Assembly (NCBI GenBank): GCA_040757715.1
Contig: JBFLWS010000017.1
Coordinates: 6,270 to 70,269, forward strand
Source of the DNA: CAIMFV01 sp040757715
GTDB taxonomy: Bacteria > Pseudomonadota > Alphaproteobacteria > Caulobacterales > Caulobacteraceae
Reading direction: 5' to 3'
Length of the DNA stretch: 64,000 nucleotides
The notes under the pieces are model-generated. The model searched no databases. It was given only the letters and a program-made list of their open reading frames with translations, and had not been told where the DNA came from. Position 1 is the stretch's first letter. The number at the start of each line of letters is the position of its first letter. Positions 50,212 to 59,794 of the stretch are shown in pieces. The position numbers and the translations under genes were made by a program.

Positions 50212-51983
50212 GCGGCGATCGCACTCGTCAGCACGTCCTCGACCCCGCCCTCGGCCGACACGCCTTGAATGTGGTGCGCGTGCCAAAGGGCGTAAAAGAG
50301 AAGACTCCACGCCGGCTGCGAGTCCTGCGCCGCATTGTTCATCACCCCCGCGATTTGCGCGGCGGATATCCAGCCGGCGAAACAGGGCTGGCGCTCCAGG
50401 AGATCGATGAGCGCCTTCGACTTGGCGGCCATCCACACCCCCACCGGCGGGTTGAAGCCTTTCTTCTTGGCGAAGGCGGGGTAGAGGGGATCGGCGTCCG
50501 CCAGCCACTGGCGGGCCACGTACTTGCCAAGACCCTTCTGCACCCGGGCGTGGGGCGGCAGGGAGGCGGCGAAGGCGGCTACCTTCGGATCCAGATAGGG
50601 CGTGCGCCCTTCCACGCTGTGGGCCATGAGGCAGCGGTCGAGCTTCACCAGGAGATCATTGGGCAGCCATTCGGCGAGGTCGGCGGCCTGGGCGGTCTCC
50701 ACCGACGACAGGCCCTTGGCGCGAGCCGCCACGAGAGAAGCGTCCATGCCGACGCGCCAGCGGGGATCGAGGCTCGCGAGGATTGTGGTCTTGGAAAAAG
50801 CGCCCTTGCGGTCAGCTCCCGAAGGGGGGCGAAGCCCCAGCCACCTTGGCCGATAGCGACGATAGCCGGCGAATAGTTCATCCGAGCCCTCGCCGCACAA
50901 CACCACCTTGCGATCGGCCTGAATGGCGGCGAGGCCGAGCATGTAGGTGGGGACCGCTGCGGCGTCGGTGGTGGGATCGTCCAGCGCGGCCGCTACCTTA
51001 GGGGCCAGGGCCCAGAAATGGTCGCTGGTCATGAGGAGGCGCTCGCAGGCCACGCCATGGCGTTTGGCGAAGGCGAGGGCGGCATGGCTCTCGTCGCGGG
51101 CAACTTCGCCGCCGCTGTCGCCATAGCCGACGCTGATGGCGAGGAGCGGATTGTCCATCAATCGCTTCATCAGGATCAGCAGGATGGAGCTGTCCACCCC
51201 GCCGGAGAGGAACAGGCTCACCGGCAGGTCGGATTGCAGGTGCGCCTGCACGGACTCGGCCATCACCTCGCCGAAGCGGGCGGGAAGCGCGGCGTCGGGC
51301 AGGTTGGTGTAGGTTACAGGCGCGGGCTCAGGCCGGCGCCGGTCGACAATGCGTCCCTTCTCCACCACCAGGGTTTCGCCCGGGCGCAGCCGGCGCACGC
51401 CGGGGTAGATGGTCTCGTCGCCGGTGGTGTATTTCAGCTGCAAGAGCTCGTCGCGGCGCACGGGATCGATCGTGGCGCGCGCCCGCCCGCCGGCGATCAG
51501 GGCCTTGGGCTCGGAGGCGAAGGCGAAGCCCTCCGCATCCTCGACATAATAGAGCGGCTTGATGCCGAAGGGGTCGCGGGAAAGGGTGAGGCGCTGGCCG
51601 CCGCGATCGGTGATGGCCACCGCGTACATGCCGCGGAGCTTGTCAGCATAGGCCGGGCCCTCGTGCTCGAACAGGTGCACCGGCGGCTCGCAGTCCGACA
51701 GGCTCTTGCAGAGGCCGTGGTCGGCGAGGCCCTGCCGCAGCTCGGGGGCGTTATAGATCTCGCCATTGGCCACCAGCACTGCGCCATGGCGACCGTGGAT
51801 CGGCTGGCTGCCGCCCTCGATATCGACGATGGAGAGCCGGGTCTGGGCGAGGCCCACGCCGTCGGTGGTGAAGGTCCCGCTCTCGTCAGGCCCCCGATGG
51901 CGCATGGCCCCCGCCATACGGGCGAGGGCGACCTCGTCCGCCGCCTGACCATCCGCCCGCGCGACGCCTGCAATTCCGCACAT
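50208..51983 (-). CDS. asnB: asparagine synthase (glutamine-hydrolysing)
   Basis: 591 residues: an N-terminal class II amidotransferase with nucleophile Cys2 (MCGIAGVARADG) and a C-terminal synthetase with the PP-loop LFLSGGVDSSIL. Additional block: GEGSDELFAGYRRYRP. Coupling to a glycosyltransferase suggests it may amidate a surface sugar rather than make free asparagine, as seen in many polysaccharide clusters (inference). It starts at ATG 51983 and overlaps the GT4 gene by 4 bases. Confidence 0.9.
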   Translation of the reverse strand: MCGIAGVARADGQAADEVALARMAGAMRHRGPDESGTFTTDGVGLAQTRLSIVDIEGGSQPIHGRHGAVLVANGEIYNAPELRQGLADHGLCKSLSDCEPPVHLFEHEGPAYADKLRGMYAVAITDRGGQRLTLSRDPFGIKPLYYVEDAEGFAFASEPKALIAGGRARATIDPVRRDELLQLKYTTGDETIYPGVRRLRPGETLVVEKGRIVDRRRPEPAPVTYTNLPDAALPARFGEVMAESVQAHLQSDLPVSLFLSGGVDSSILLILMKRLMDNPLLAISVGYGDSGGEVARDESHAALAFAKRHGVACERLLMTSDHFWALAPKVAAALDDPTTDAAAVPTYMLGLAAIQADRKVVLCGEGSDELFAGYRRYRPRWLGLRPPSGADRKGAFSKTTILASLDPRWRVGMDASLVAARAKGLSSVETAQAADLAEWLPNDLLVKLDRCLMAHSVEGRTPYLDPKVAAFAASLPPHARVQKGLGKYVARQWLADADPLYPAFAKKKGFNPPVGVWMAAKSKALIDLLERQPCFAGWISAAQIAGVMNNAAQDSQPAWSLLFYALWHAHHIQGVSAEGGVEDVLTSAIAA

Positions 51984-52087
51984 GAGCCCGCGCCCTTCTT
52001 CAAGATAATGGCTTAGTTAGGCGCAAAGCCTTCGCCGCGGAACTGTAATGAGGGCTCTATGCGGGACGGCAAGCGAGATTAAGGCTC

Positions 52088-53455
52088 TCAGCCGACGAGC
52101 GCGGCAGTACGTACGGCTTCCGCTATGTCGCGAATGACGCTGCGGACGACGCCGATGTCGTCGCCTTCGGCCATGATGCGGATGAGCGGTTCGGTGCCCG
52201 AGGGACGGACGACCAAGCGTCCCGATCCGTTCAAGCGTCGCTCGCCCTCGGCGATGGCGCCCACGACTTCCGCCTGCTGCAAGGCTTCGCCGGCGACCCG
52301 GACATTTTCCAGGATCTGGGGTACGGGTTCGAATTGGCGGGCGAGGGCGCTCATGGGCTGACCGCTTTCCACCATCACCGCCAAGACCTGTAGGGCCGCA
52401 ATCAGCCCGTCGCCGGTGGTGGAGAAGTCCTTGAGGATGATGTGGCCGGACGGCTCGCCGCCGAGGTTGAAGCCGCCGGAGCGCATCTTTTCCATGACGT
52501 AGCGGTCGCCCACATTGGCGCGTTCGAGACTAAGGTCGAGGCCGCGAAGAAAGCGCTCGAAGCCGAGGTTGGACATCACCGTGGCCACCACGCCGCCGCC
52601 TTGCAGGCGGCCGTCCTTGGCCCAGGCCTTGGCGATGAGGGCCATGATCTGGTCGCCGTCCACCACATGGCCCTGCTCATCGCAGACGGTAAGCCGATCG
52701 GCGTCGCCATCGAGGGCAATGCCGATGTCGGCGCGATAATCCCGCACAGCCTTGCCCATGGCCTGGGGATGGGTGGAGCCGCACTCGGCGTTGATATTGT
52801 AGCCGTCCGGCGCGACGCCGACGGGGATCACCTCGGCGCCGAGCTCGAACAGGGCGAGGGGCGCCACCTTGTAAGCGGCGCCGTGGGCGCAATCGATCAC
52901 CACGCGCATGCCGTTGAGAGTGAGATTGCGGGGGAAGGTCGCCTTGGCGATCTCTACATAGCGGGCCTGAGCGTCGTCGATGCGCTGCACCCGGCCGAGA
53001 TCCTGCGGGGCCGCCAGCCCATCCTGCAGCCCCTCGTCCATCAAGGCCTCGATCTCCGCCTCGCGTTCGTCGGACAGCTTGAAGCCGTCGGGGCCGAACA
53101 GCTTGATGCCATTGTCGGCGGAAGAGTTGTGCGAGGCCGAGACCATGACGCCGAGGTCGGCGCGCATGGAGCGGGTCATCATAGCTACCGCCGGCGTGGG
53201 CAGTGGGCCGAACAGACGCACATCCATACCGACACTGGTGAAACCGGCGACGAGCGCCGGCTCGATCATGTAACCAGAGAGGCGCGTGTCCTTGCCGATG
53301 ACGACGAGGTGGCGCCGGTCTGGGGCGCGGCGGAACAGCTTGCCGGCGGCGAGACCGACTCGAAGCGCGACCTCCGCGGTCATGGGCGGGGTGTTGGCGC
53401 GGCCGCGAATGCCGTCCGTGCCGAAATAGGCGCGCTTGGCGCGACGAGGAGCCAT
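52088..53455 (-). CDS. glmM: phosphoglucosamine mutase
   Basis: Converts glucosamine-6-phosphate to glucosamine-1-phosphate for UDP-GlcNAc. 455 residues. FGTDGIRGRAN at the start, the phosphoserine loop VSASHNS with Ser108, the metal loop ALDGDADRL, the sugar-binding GGEPSGHIIL and the phosphate-binding RPSGTEPLIRI. It is divergent from glmS, so both steps of the pathway share one intergenic region (53456-53600). Confidence 0.95.
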   Translation of the reverse strand: MAPRRAKRAYFGTDGIRGRANTPPMTAEVALRVGLAAGKLFRRAPDRRHLVVIGKDTRLSGYMIEPALVAGFTSVGMDVRLFGPLPTPAVAMMTRSMRADLGVMVSASHNSSADNGIKLFGPDGFKLSDEREAEIEALMDEGLQDGLAAPQDLGRVQRIDDAQARYVEIAKATFPRNLTLNGMRVVIDCAHGAAYKVAPLALFELGAEVIPVGVAPDGYNINAECGSTHPQAMGKAVRDYRADIGIALDGDADRLTVCDEQGHVVDGDQIMALIAKAWAKDGRLQGGGVVATVMSNLGFERFLRGLDLSLERANVGDRYVMEKMRSGGFNLGGEPSGHIILKDFSTTGDGLIAALQVLAVMVESGQPMSALARQFEPVPQILENVRVAGEALQQAEVVGAIAEGERRLNGSGRLVVRPSGTEPLIRIMAEGDDIGVVRSVIRDIAEAVRTAALVG

Positions 53456-53600
53456 TAGAGATACTTTCCTATCGTCACGAGATTCGCCGCCACGCGCTCG
53501 CCACGGTCGGCGGTCACTGGGGCGTTTCGTTCACCGAACGGTTAGTCTCATATTCTAGCAATAATGCTAAAGCGCCACCGGTTTGAGGAGTCGGCCCAGC

Positions 53601-55433
53601 ATGTGCGGCATAATTGGCATCGTCGGCAAGTCCCCCGTGGCCGACCGCCTGGTGGAAAGTCTGAAGCGGCTGGAATATCGCGGCTATGACTCCGCCGGGG
53701 TCGCGGCGCTGGAAGGCGGCAGGATCGTGCGTCGCCGCGCGCCGGGCAAGATCCGCGCCTTGGAGCGCGAGATTGAGCAAGCGCCGGTGGCCGCCACGGT
53801 CGGTATTGGCCACACCCGCTGGGCCACGCACGGCGCGCCATCGGAGCGCAACGCTCACCCCCACCGCGCCGGCCGCGTGGCGGTGGTGCACAACGGCATC
53901 ATCGAGAACTTCAGCGAACTGAAGGCCGAGCTGATTGAGGCCGGCCGCAGCTTCGACAGCGACACCGACACCGAGGTGATCGCTCAACTGATCGACGCCG
54001 AGCTCGCCACAGGTCTTGCACCTCTCGCCGCCTTCAAGGCCGCGCTGGATCGGCTCGAAGGCGCCTACGCCGTGGCCGTGCTCATCGAAGGGGAAGAAAC
54101 CCTGGTGATGGGCGCCCGTCGCGGCAGCCCCTTGGTGGTGGGTTATGGCGAAGGCGAGATGTTCCTCGGCTCCGACGCCCTGGCGGTGGGGCCCTTCACC
54201 CGCAAGATCGCCTACCTAGACGAAGGCGATTACGTGGCCATCGATCACGACCGCGCCTATGTGTTCGACGCTGAGGGTCGTCCGGCGGATCGCCCGGTGC
54301 ACCAGGTCTCGGCCTCGGCGGCGCTGGTGGAGAAGGGCAATTACCGGCACTTCATGGAGAAGGAGATCCATGAGCAGCCGGACGCCTGCCAGCACACCCT
54401 GTCAGCTTACCTCGACCCGGTGGCAGGCAAGGCGCGCATCCCCGCCGCTTCCGATGCAACGCCGCTTGATTTCGCGGCCGTCACCCGCCTGCAGATTCTC
54501 GCCTGCGGCACCGCCTTCTACGCCGGACTGACCGCCAAATACCTGTTCGAGGAATTCGCTGGTCTACCGGTGGATGTCGAGATCGCCTCCGAATTCCGCT
54601 ACCGCGCTCCGGCCATTACGCCAGGGACGCTCGCCATGGCGGTTTCACAGTCGGGAGAGACCGCGGATACCCTAGCGGCCCTGCGCTGGTGCAAGCAGGC
54701 CGGACTGCCCACGGCGGCGCTAGTCAACGCTCATGAGAGCACCATGGCGCGCGAGGCTGATCGCATGTGGCCGACCCATGCCGGGCCTGAGATCGGCGTC
54801 GCCTCCACCAAGGCCTTCACCGCCCAGGTCTGCGCCCTGTCGGCGCTGGCCGTCGCCGCGGCGGCGCAGCGCGGCCGCATCGACGCCGCGGCGGAGCGGC
54901 GGCTGGTAGGCCTGCTCCTGGAGGCGCCCCGCCTGATCACGGCCGCCATGGCGGTGGAGAGCGCCGTGCGAGAGCTGGCGCCCGAACTCGCCAAGGCCCG
55001 GGACGTGCTTTATCTCGGCCGCGGTTCGTCCTATCCGTTGGCGCTGGAGGGCGCGTTGAAGCTGAAGGAAATCAGCTATATCCACGCCGAAGGCTACGCC
55101 GCTGGCGAGCTGAAGCACGGTCCCATCGCCCTCATCGACGAAGCGACGCCGGTGATCATCATCGCCCCCTCAGATTCGCACTTCGACAAGACCATGTCCA
55201 ACCTGCAGGAGGTGCAGGCTCGCGGCGCGCCCGTAGTGCTGATCGCCGACGACGAAGGCGCGGCGCGCGCGCCCAAGTCGGTGAAGGTGCTGCGGGCGCC
55301 GGCGTGCGACCCGCTCATCAGCCCATTGGCCTTCTCGCCAGTGATCCAATTGCTCGCCTATCATGTGGCGGTGCAAAAGGGTACCGATGTGGATCAGCCG
55401 CGCAACCTCGCCAAGTCGGTGACGGTGGAGTAA
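53601..55433 (+). CDS. glmS: glutamine--fructose-6-phosphate aminotransferase
   Basis: Makes glucosamine-6-phosphate from fructose-6-phosphate and glutamine. 610 residues: class II amidotransferase domain with Cys2 (CGIIGIVG), TRWATHG, then two SIS domains (ACGTAFYAGLTAKYLFE, SQSGETADTLAALRW, ASTKAFTAQ, GRGSSYPLALEGALKLKEISYIHAE) and the C-terminal QPRNLAKSVTVE. ATG at 53601 gives Cys2 as required; GAGGAG lies upstream. No glmS ribozyme-like leader is apparent. Confidence 0.95.
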   Translation: MCGIIGIVGKSPVADRLVESLKRLEYRGYDSAGVAALEGGRIVRRRAPGKIRALEREIEQAPVAATVGIGHTRWATHGAPSERNAHPHRAGRVAVVHNGIIENFSELKAELIEAGRSFDSDTDTEVIAQLIDAELATGLAPLAAFKAALDRLEGAYAVAVLIEGEETLVMGARRGSPLVVGYGEGEMFLGSDALAVGPFTRKIAYLDEGDYVAIDHDRAYVFDAEGRPADRPVHQVSASAALVEKGNYRHFMEKEIHEQPDACQHTLSAYLDPVAGKARIPAASDATPLDFAAVTRLQILACGTAFYAGLTAKYLFEEFAGLPVDVEIASEFRYRAPAITPGTLAMAVSQSGETADTLAALRWCKQAGLPTAALVNAHESTMAREADRMWPTHAGPEIGVASTKAFTAQVCALSALAVAAAAQRGRIDAAAERRLVGLLLEAPRLITAAMAVESAVRELAPELAKARDVLYLGRGSSYPLALEGALKLKEISYIHAEGYAAGELKHGPIALIDEATPVIIIAPSDSHFDKTMSNLQEVQARGAPVVLIADDEGAARAPKSVKVLRAPACDPLISPLAFSPVIQLLAYHVAVQKGTDVDQPRNLAKSVTVE

Positions 55434-55465
55434 GGGCAGTCGCGTAGTCCGGTCTGGAGCTCTGA

Positions 55466-56347
55466 ATGGCCAAGGTGCGTAAAGCGGTGTTTCCGGTCGC
55501 GGGCCTTGGAACACGCATGCTTCCCGCGGCGAAATCAGTACCCAAGGAACTCCTGCCGGTCGTGGACCGCCCCGTCATTCACTACGTCGTGGCCGAGGCG
55601 CGGGCCGCTGGCATCGAGCACTTCATCTTTGTGACGGGTCGCGGCAAGGGCGCGCTGGAGGACTATTTCGACCATCAGGTCGAGTTGGAAGACACGCTCC
55701 GCGCCAAGGGCAAGGACGAGTTGCTCGATCAGCTTCTCGCCGACCTGCCCAGGGAAGGCGAAATCTCCTACGTGCGCCAGATGGCGCCTCTGGGGCTCGG
55801 TCATGCGGTTTGGTGCGCCCGCGAAATCGTCGGCGACGAGCCCTTCGCGGTCCTGCTGCCTGATGTGATTGTCGAGGCAAGTCCCTCATGCCTGGCGCAG
55901 GCGGTGGAGGCCTACAACAAGGTCGGCGGGAATATCGTCGTTGTGGAGCGCGTCCCCGACAGCGAAACGCACAAGTACGGCATCGTCGCACCTGCGTCGC
56001 GCGACGGGCGTCTGATCAAGATGTCCGGCATGGTGGAGAAGCCGGCCAAGGGCACGGCGCCGTCGAACCTATCGGTGTTGGGGCGTTATATCCTGCAGCC
56101 CGAAATATTCGACATCCTCAGTGAAAAACAGAAAGGCGCAGGCGGGGAAATTCAGCTCACCGACGCCATGGCCAAGCTGATGGAAACCCAAGGCTTTCAT
56201 GCCTTTGACTATGAAGGCGAAAGCTTCGACTGTGGAGACAGGTTGGGGTGGCTTAAGGCCAATATCGAGCTAGCATTTCGGCGAGCGGACCTTGGTCCCA
56301 GCCTTAAGGAAGCGCTAGCCCAGACGTTAATCACCGAGAGGGCATAA
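55466..56347 (+). CDS. galU: UTP--glucose-1-phosphate uridylyltransferase
   Basis: Makes UDP-glucose. 293 residues with AVFPVAGLGTRMLPAAKSVPKELLPVVDRP at the start, the family lysine in MVEKPAKG, and GGEIQLTDAMAKL near the end. GGAG is seven bases before the ATG. It follows glmS by 32 bases and precedes rfbB by 4, so it is part of the sugar-nucleotide operon. Confidence 0.95.
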   Translation: MAKVRKAVFPVAGLGTRMLPAAKSVPKELLPVVDRPVIHYVVAEARAAGIEHFIFVTGRGKGALEDYFDHQVELEDTLRAKGKDELLDQLLADLPREGEISYVRQMAPLGLGHAVWCAREIVGDEPFAVLLPDVIVEASPSCLAQAVEAYNKVGGNIVVVERVPDSETHKYGIVAPASRDGRLIKMSGMVEKPAKGTAPSNLSVLGRYILQPEIFDILSEKQKGAGGEIQLTDAMAKLMETQGFHAFDYEGESFDCGDRLGWLKANIELAFRRADLGPSLKEALAQTLITERA

Positions 56348-56351
56348 CGCC

Positions 56352-57413
56352 TTGCGCATTCTGGTAACAGGCGGTGCCGGGTTTATTGGATCAGCAGTTT
56401 GCCGGCGGTTGGTGAGTGCTGGCGACGACGTGCTGAACCTCGACAAATTGACCTACGCCGCGTCCGGAACCGCTCTAGCCGGTGTCGAGGACGCATCCGG
56501 TTATGCGTTTTTGCAGGCGGACATCGCCGATGCGTCCGCTGTGGCCGCCGCCTTCGAGCGCTTTCGGCCCGAAGGCGTCATCCATCTGGCGGCCGAGACC
56601 CATGTGGACCGCTCCATCGACGGGCCGGCGGCTTTCATCGACACCAATATCAACGGCGTTTTCGTGTTGCTGGAAGCCGCTCGCGCCTACTGGAGCGGCC
56701 TGGACGGCGGCGCCAAGGCTGAATTCCGCTTTCTCCATGTCTCCACCGACGAAGTGTTCGGCAGCTTGGGCGCAGACGGCCAGTTCTCGGAAATCACGCC
56801 CTATCAGCCGTCTTCGCCCTATTCGGCCTCAAAGGCCGCATCTGACCATTTGGTTCGCGCCTGGTTCCACACCTATGGTCTGCCGACCCTGGTCTCAAAC
56901 TGCTCGAACAATTACGGGCCGTACCAGTTTCCGGAAAAGCTCATTCCGCTCACAATCATCAACGCCCTGCATGGCGAGACCTTGCCGGTCTACGGGACGG
57001 GCGAAAACGTGCGTGATTGGCTGCATGTGGAGGATCACGCCGAGGCGCTGCGCCTAATTCTCGGACGCGGCCGGCCGGGGGGGACCTATCTTGTGGGTGG
57101 CGAGGGCGAGCGCACCAATCTCGATGTGGTGCGTCGGATCTGCGACCTGGTGGACGCCGCGGCGCCGACGCCGAACGGGGTGGCGCGACGGCAAGAGCTG
57201 ATCCGCTTCGTCACCGATCGACCCGGGCATGATCACCGCTACGCCATCGACGCCGGCAAGCTGCGCGCCGAGCTCGGCTGGGCGCCCGAGCGAAATTTCG
57301 AATCGGGTCTAGCAGAAACGGTGCGCTGGTACCTCGATCGCGAAGACTGGTGGCGGCCCTTGCGCCAGCGCTACCAGGGCCAGCGCATCGGCCTCGGCGC
57401 GCGCCGCGCGTGA
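56352..57413 (+). CDS. rfbB: dTDP-glucose 4,6-dehydratase
   Basis: Second step of dTDP-L-rhamnose synthesis; an NAD-dependent extended SDR of 353 residues. TGGAGFIGS near 6-14, HLAAETHVDRSIDGP, HVSTDEVFG, SPYSASKAASDHLVRA with the catalytic Tyr/Lys, NCSNNYGPYQFPEKLIP and RPGHDHRYAID. The start is TTG at 56352, 4 bases after galU; no closer ATG exists that keeps the glycine motif. The stop overlaps the rfbD GTG as GTGA. Confidence 0.95.
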   Translation: MRILVTGGAGFIGSAVCRRLVSAGDDVLNLDKLTYAASGTALAGVEDASGYAFLQADIADASAVAAAFERFRPEGVIHLAAETHVDRSIDGPAAFIDTNINGVFVLLEAARAYWSGLDGGAKAEFRFLHVSTDEVFGSLGADGQFSEITPYQPSSPYSASKAASDHLVRAWFHTYGLPTLVSNCSNNYGPYQFPEKLIPLTIINALHGETLPVYGTGENVRDWLHVEDHAEALRLILGRGRPGGTYLVGGEGERTNLDVVRRICDLVDAAAPTPNGVARRQELIRFVTDRPGHDHRYAIDAGKLRAELGWAPERNFESGLAETVRWYLDREDWWRPLRQRYQGQRIGLGARRA

Positions 57414-58294
57414 CGCAGCCTCAGCCCATCTTGGTTTTGGGGCGCAGCGGACAGCTGGCCGCGGGGCTGCTTCGCCATCTGGGCGAAGAGGCTGTGGCGG
57501 CGGGCCGGGCGGAGCTTGACCTCGCGGATCCGGGGGCGGACCTGGAGGGCTTGCTGAAATCCCTTCGTCCTCGCGCTGTCGTCAATGCCGCGGCCTATAC
57601 CGCGGTGGACCTCGCCGAGACCGAGATTGCAGCGTGCCGAGCCCTCAATCGCGACGCTGTCGGCCGGCTGGCCGAGATCTGTGCGCGGCTCGATACACCC
57701 TTGGTGCACATCTCCACCGACTATGTGTTCAGTGGCGAGAAAGCCGCGCCCTATGTGGAACGCGACGTCCCAGGTCCGCTTAACGTCTACGGCCTGACCA
57801 AGGCCGAGGGCGAGCTCGCCCTGGCGAGCGCCATGCTGCCCTACCGCAAGGCGAGGTGGTCGATCCTGCGCACAAGCTGGGTGTTTGACGCGATGGGCGC
57901 AGGCTTCCTGCAATCCATGTTGCGCCTCGGCCCCACGCGGGACGAGCTCGCCATTGTCGCAGATCAGCACGGATGTCCCACCAGTGTGGACAGCCTGGCT
58001 GAGGCGGTGATCCTTGCGGTGGAGCACCTGCTGGCGGGAGATGACGCCTTTTGCGGCTTGGTGCACGTGGCTGGCGCGGACGACGCCACCTGGGCGGAAT
58101 TCGCCGGCGAGATCTTCGCCCAGGCCCGACTAGCTGTGCGCATCAAGGCCATCACCACGGAAGCGTATGGCGCGCCGGCGCGCCGGCCCAAGAATTCCCG
58201 CCTGGACTGCGGCTACATACAGTCCATCAGCCGCTGGCGTCCGCGTCCTTGGCGTGAGCAATTGCAATTTGAGTTCAGGAAGATGGATCGGTAA
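57410..58294 (+). CDS. rfbD: dTDP-4-dehydrorhamnose reductase
   Basis: Last step of dTDP-L-rhamnose synthesis, 294 residues, extended SDR. ILVLGRSGQLAAGL near the start is the cofactor loop (GxxGQLG type), VVNAAAYTAVDLAE, HISTDYVFSGEKAAPYVE, NVYGLTKAEGE with the catalytic Tyr/Lys and RTSWVFDAMG follow. GTG at 57410 overlaps the rfbB stop as GTGA and gives the family N-terminus; the frame start at 57350 lies inside rfbB. Confidence 0.93.
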   Translation: MTQPQPILVLGRSGQLAAGLLRHLGEEAVAAGRAELDLADPGADLEGLLKSLRPRAVVNAAAYTAVDLAETEIAACRALNRDAVGRLAEICARLDTPLVHISTDYVFSGEKAAPYVERDVPGPLNVYGLTKAEGELALASAMLPYRKARWSILRTSWVFDAMGAGFLQSMLRLGPTRDELAIVADQHGCPTSVDSLAEAVILAVEHLLAGDDAFCGLVHVAGADDATWAEFAGEIFAQARLAVRIKAITTEAYGAPARRPKNSRLDCGYIQSISRWRPRPWREQLQFEFRKMDR

Positions 58295-58296
58295 CA

Positions 58297-59163
58297 ATGA
58301 AGGGTATCGTCTTGGCGGGCGGTTCCGGCACGCGGCTCTACCCGGCGACGCGAGCGGTCTGCAAACAGCTGTTGCCGATCTACGACAAGCCGATGGTTTA
58401 TTACCCCATCAGCACCCTGATGCTGGCGGGCGTTCGCGACATTCTGGTGATCTCCACGCCCAAGGATTTGCCGCTGTTCCGGGAGTTGCTGGGGGACGGA
58501 TCGGCCTGGGGGGTGAACTTCGCCTACGCTGAGCAGGATCGCCCGCGGGGGCTGGCCGACGCCTTCCGCATTGGCGAAGATTTCATCGACGGGGGGGCCT
58601 GCGCCCTGGTGCTCGGCGACAACCTGTTCTTCGGACAAGCCTTGGGCACGGCGCTCACCGCGGCGCGCGAGATAGGGGAAGGCGCCACGGTCTTCGCCTA
58701 CCGGGTGTCGGATCCCGAGCGATACGGGGTGGTGGAGTTTGATCCGAACGGCCGCGCCATCTCCATCGAGGAGAAGCCCAAGGCGCCGCGGTCCGAGTGG
58801 GCCGTTACCGGCCTTTATTTCTATGATGCGGACGTGGTTCAGATCGCCCGCAATTTAAAACCTTCGGCGCGCGGGGAGCTTGAGATCACTGATGTCAACC
58901 GCATCTACCTCGAACGCGGCAAGTTGACCGTGCACCGGCTCGGGCGAGGCAATGCTTGGCTTGACACCGGGACGCACGACTCTTTGCTCGAAGCCTCGGA
59001 TTTCATCAAGGCGATCCAACACCGGCAGGGCATTCAAATCTGCAGCCCCGAAGAAATCGCCTTCGAGCAGGGCTGGATCGATGCGGCGCAGATGAAGCGA
59101 CTGGGCGAAGCCATGGCTTCCACCGCCTATGGCCGCTATCTGATCGATCGCGCCCAACACTAA
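58297..59163 (+). CDS. rfbA: glucose-1-phosphate thymidylyltransferase
   Basis: First committed step of dTDP-L-rhamnose synthesis. 288 residues: KGIVLAGGSGTRLYPATRAVCKQLLPIYDKPM at the start, LVLGDNLFFGQALG (catalytic Asp), ISIEEKPKAPRSEWAVTGLYFYD, GRGNAWLDTGTHDSLLEAS and IQICSPEEIAFEQGWI. It is 2 bases after rfbD, so translation is coupled. Confidence 0.96.
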   Translation: MKGIVLAGGSGTRLYPATRAVCKQLLPIYDKPMVYYPISTLMLAGVRDILVISTPKDLPLFRELLGDGSAWGVNFAYAEQDRPRGLADAFRIGEDFIDGGACALVLGDNLFFGQALGTALTAAREIGEGATVFAYRVSDPERYGVVEFDPNGRAISIEEKPKAPRSEWAVTGLYFYDADVVQIARNLKPSARGELEITDVNRIYLERGKLTVHRLGRGNAWLDTGTHDSLLEASDFIKAIQHRQGIQICSPEEIAFEQGWIDAAQMKRLGEAMASTAYGRYLIDRAQH

Positions 59164-59187
59164 GCGCTGAAACGCAGGAGAACTGCC

Positions 59188-59733
59188 ATGCAAGTGACGC
59201 CGCTCGCGATCTCTGGCGTTGCGCTCATCACGCCGCGACGGTTTGATGACGAGCGCGGCTGGTTCATGGAGTCCTACCGCGCCGATGTGGTGGATCACTT
59301 GAACAGTGGGCGTCCATTTATTCAGGATAACCACGTCTATTCCGCGACGCGCGGGACTTTGCGCGGCATGCACTTCCAGCGAGAGCCATGGGCGCAGGCT
59401 AAGCTAGTTCGGGTGCTCCGAGGCGTGGTGTATGACGTGGTCGTCGATATTCGTGCGGAATCGCCGACACGAGGCCAGTGGGTTGGGGTGGAGCTGACAG
59501 CCGAAAGTAGTCAGAGCCTATTGGTCCCTCGTGGATTCGCCCACGGCTATCTCACTTTGGTGGATGATTGCGAGGTGCATTACAAAGTTGACGCGCCATA
59601 CGTGCCCGACGCAGAAGACGGTTTGTGTTGGAATGACCCGAGCCTTAAATTTATTTGGCCGCTTCGCGATCAACCATTCAAAGTCAAGCCAAAAGATCTT
59701 TCGTGGCCAGCCTTTGGGCGCGAAATCTTCTAG
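59188..59733 (+). CDS. rfbC: dTDP-4-dehydrorhamnose 3,5-epimerase
   Basis: Third step of dTDP-L-rhamnose synthesis, 181-residue cupin. FDDERGWFMESYRADV, FIQDNHVYSATRGTLRGMHFQREPWAQAKLVRVLRGVVYDVVVDIR (with the catalytic His in GMHFQ) and VPRGFAHGYLTLVDDCEVHYKVDAPY. The CAGGAG ribosome site is six bases before the ATG. It completes the rhamnose set in the order B-D-A-C. Local GC drops after about 59500, and the IS remnants begin about 80 bases after the stop. Confidence 0.95.
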   Translation: MQVTPLAISGVALITPRRFDDERGWFMESYRADVVDHLNSGRPFIQDNHVYSATRGTLRGMHFQREPWAQAKLVRVLRGVVYDVVVDIRAESPTRGQWVGVELTAESSQSLLVPRGFAHGYLTLVDDCEVHYKVDAPYVPDAEDGLCWNDPSLKFIWPLRDQPFKVKPKDLSWPAFGREIF

Positions 59734-59750
59734 TAATGAATTTGTTGTGT

Positions 59751-59765
59751 CCCAGGACGACTGGG
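59751..59765 (+). terminator. weak hairpin after rfbC
   Basis: CCCAG and CTGGG pair around GACGA, 17 bases after the rfbC stop. The stem is short and there is no T-run, so this is only a possible end of the rhamnose operon. Confidence 0.25.
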
Positions 59766-59794
59766 TGGAACTAATCTGACGCTCCAGTCTAGAG

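Noticed and set aside
52442..53458. 338-residue plus-strand open frame opposite glmM
   Set aside because: Shadow of glmM; composition is biased and motif-free.
53456..53600. glmS ribozyme-type leader
   Set aside because: The gap is short and lacks the ribozyme core; that element is mainly found in Gram-positive bacteria.
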